Source of the DNA: Paracoccaceae bacterium | Lineage (GTDB): Bacteria; Pseudomonadota; Alphaproteobacteria; Rhodobacterales; Rhodobacteraceae | Assembly: GCA_003535335.1 (NCBI GenBank) | Contig: DOHJ01000256.1 | Location: forward strand, 2,892 to 8,661 | Reading direction: 5' to 3' | Length of the DNA stretch: 5,770 nt | Shown here: positions 4,832-5,770 of the stretch, piece by piece | Numbering within the stretch: the first letter of the stretch is position 1 | Layout: each line of letters opens with the position of its first letter | Made by a program: the position numbers and the translations under genes | Notes under the pieces: generated by a model | What the model was told of the DNA's origin: nothing | The model's database searches: none | The model's input: the letters and a program-made list of their open reading frames with translations, nothing else

Positions 4832-5593
4832 ATGGCACGCGGCAAAATGATATATGAAGGCAAGGCAAAAATTCTGTACGAAGGTCCTGACCCCGATACA
4901 TTGGTGCAGTATTTCAAGGATGATGCCACCGCCTTCAACGCCCAGAAAATGGAAGTGATTGGCGGCAAAGGCGCGTTGAATAACCGGTTGAGCGAGTTTT
5001 TCATGCAAGGTTTGATGCAGATCGGCATCCCGACCCATTTCATCAAGCGTCTGAATATGCGCGAACAATTGATCCGGCGGGTTGATATTATTCCGCTTGA
5101 GGTGATCGTGCGCAATGTGGCGGCGGGTTCGATTTCCAAACGCTTGGGGATGGAGGAAGGCAGCCAGTTGCCACGCCCGATTGTCGAGTTTTCCTATAAA
5201 GATGACGCGTTGGGTGATCCGCTGGTGCCCGAAGAATATATTAGCGCCTTTGGTTGGGCCAGCCAGCACGAGCTGGATGAAATCGTTTCGATTGCCTTGC
5301 GGGTGAATGATTTTCTGTCCGGCGTGATGTTGGCGGTCGGCATCAAACTGGTGGATTTCAAAATCGAAATCGGCCGGGTTATCGAGGGCGATTTCCAGCG
5401 TTTGATTGTGGCCGACGAAATCAGCCCCGACAGTTGCCGTTTGTGGGATATCAAAACCGGTGAAAAGCTGGACAAAGATGTATTTCGTCGTGATCTGGGC
5501 AATCTGGCCGACGCTTATACCGAAGTTGCGCGCCGCCTTGGGGTGTTGCCCAGCAATACGCCAAAACCTGGCAAACCGACGCTTGTGAATTAG
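4832..5593 (+). CDS. purC: SAICAR synthetase (phosphoribosylaminoimidazole-succinocarboxamide synthase)
   Basis: PurC joins aspartate to CAIR using ATP, giving SAICAR, a middle step of de novo purine synthesis in the cytoplasm. The 253-residue product is full length. The N-terminal ATP-binding hairpin has [12 protein letters not shown] (7-18), followed by [12 protein letters not shown] (28-39), the substrate-binding block [11 protein letters not shown] (90-100), and [14 protein letters not shown] (119-132). The nucleotide/metal region has [10 protein letters not shown] (173-182) and [13 protein letters not shown] (194-206), all hallmark PurC sequences with the acidic residues intact. The C-terminal tail is short and Pro/Lys-rich. 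The gene is followed after ten bases by purS, and the purS ribosome binding site overlaps the purC stop, so the two are cotranscribed and probably coupled. PurQ and PurL genes would be expected to the right of the window. No purine riboswitch was recognised in the leader. Confidence 0.97.
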   Translation: MARGKMIYEGKAKILYEGPDPDTLVQYFKDDATAFNAQKMEVIGGKGALNNRLSEFFMQGLMQIGIPTHFIKRLNMREQLIRRVDIIPLEVIVRNVAAGSISKRLGMEEGSQLPRPIVEFSYKDDALGDPLVPEEYISAFGWASQHELDEIVSIALRVNDFLSGVMLAVGIKLVDFKIEIGRVIEGDFQRLIVADEISPDSCRLWDIKTGEKLDKDVFRRDLGNLADAYTEVARRLGVLPSNTPKPGKPTLVN

Positions 5594-5597
5594 GGGA
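5592..5597 (+). promoter_or_regulatory. purS ribosome binding site overlapping the purC stop
   Basis: AGGGGA starts inside the purC TAG stop (5591-5593) and lies six bases before the purS ATG at 5604. This arrangement suits translational coupling, with ribosomes ending purC reaching the purS start. Confidence 0.75.
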
Positions 5598-5603
5598 TTT
5601 ATA

Positions 5604-5770
5604 ATGAAAGCAGTTGTAACTGTAATGTTGAAAAACGGTGTTTTGGACCCGCAAGGCAAGGCCGTGCATCACGCGCTGGATTCGCTGGGTTTTTCGGGGG
5701 TTGACGCGGTGCGCCAAGGCAAGGTGATCGAGCTGGATCTGGCCGAAACAGATGCTGCAAAAGCCCAACA
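5604..5770 (+). CDS. purS: PurS subunit of FGAM synthetase (3' end outside window)
   Basis: PurS is the small subunit that, with PurQ and the short form of PurL, makes formylglycinamidine ribonucleotide synthetase in purine synthesis; it bridges the glutaminase and synthetase subunits. Fifty-five residues of a usual 76-85 are visible. The start MKAVVTVMLKNGVLDPQGKA matches the family's first strand and 'DPqG-ai' turn. It is followed by the helix ALDSLGF and the strands VDAVRQGKVIELDL, with the typical VR.GK motif. The frame is open to the right edge. A separate PurS implies that this organism has the three-part PurSQL enzyme and not the long single-chain PurL of gammaproteobacteria. Confidence 0.95.
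   Translation, partial: MKAVVTVMLKNGVLDPQGKAVHHALDSLGFSGVDAVRQGKVIELDLAETDAAKAQ

Noticed and set aside
4742..5659. Minus-strand reading frame of 305 codons over purC
   Set aside because: It is longer than purC but fully antisense to it, has no recognisable domain, and its composition (many His, Phe, Asn, Gln) is what the reverse strand of a normal gene gives. PurC on the other strand is unmistakable.

Overview
The window looks like chromosomal DNA of an alphaproteobacterium, most likely a Rhodobacterales (Roseobacter-type) member with moderate GC. Three things point there: a DUF1476 F1-ATPase inhibitor (zeta) gene divergent from purC-purS; a stand-alone SufE next to the end of an RNase D gene; and an operon of a BHMT-like homocysteine methyltransferase, a separate corrinoid protein and a DUF1638 protein. 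This assignment comes from gene content and protein character; no database search was run.

Layout. Positions 1-577 (+) hold the 3' part of rnd (RNase D), cut by the left edge. It converges on a small lipoprotein gene (574-1029, -), and the two stop codons share one TTAA. Divergent from the lipoprotein gene is sufE (1158-1586, +), which ends one base from the end of the next leftward gene. Positions 1588-4079 (-) form a leftward cluster, read in the order homocysteine S-methyltransferase (3069-4079), corrinoid protein (2236-2940), DUF1638 protein (1588-2229). Upstream of it is a leader of about 190 bases with palindromes. A clear rho-independent terminator (4274-4302) ends the zeta-subunit gene (4343-4657, -). 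An intergenic region of 174 bases with divergent promoters separates zeta from purC (4832-5593, +) and purS (5604 to the right edge, +).

Function. The most interesting part is the leftward B12 cluster. The homocysteine/zinc module and the cobalamin cap-plus-binding module, fused in classical MetH, are separate adjacent genes here. No methyltetrahydrofolate-binding module and no AdoMet reactivation module are present in the window. The best reading is part of a split cobalamin-dependent methionine synthase (or another corrinoid methyl-transfer route to homocysteine), with a cysteine-rich DUF1638 protein of unknown function as a dedicated partner. The remaining genes are housekeeping: RNA maturation (rnd), Fe-S assembly (sufE), control of ATP synthase (zeta) and purine synthesis (purC, purS). 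No mobile element, tRNA, rRNA or CRISPR array was seen.
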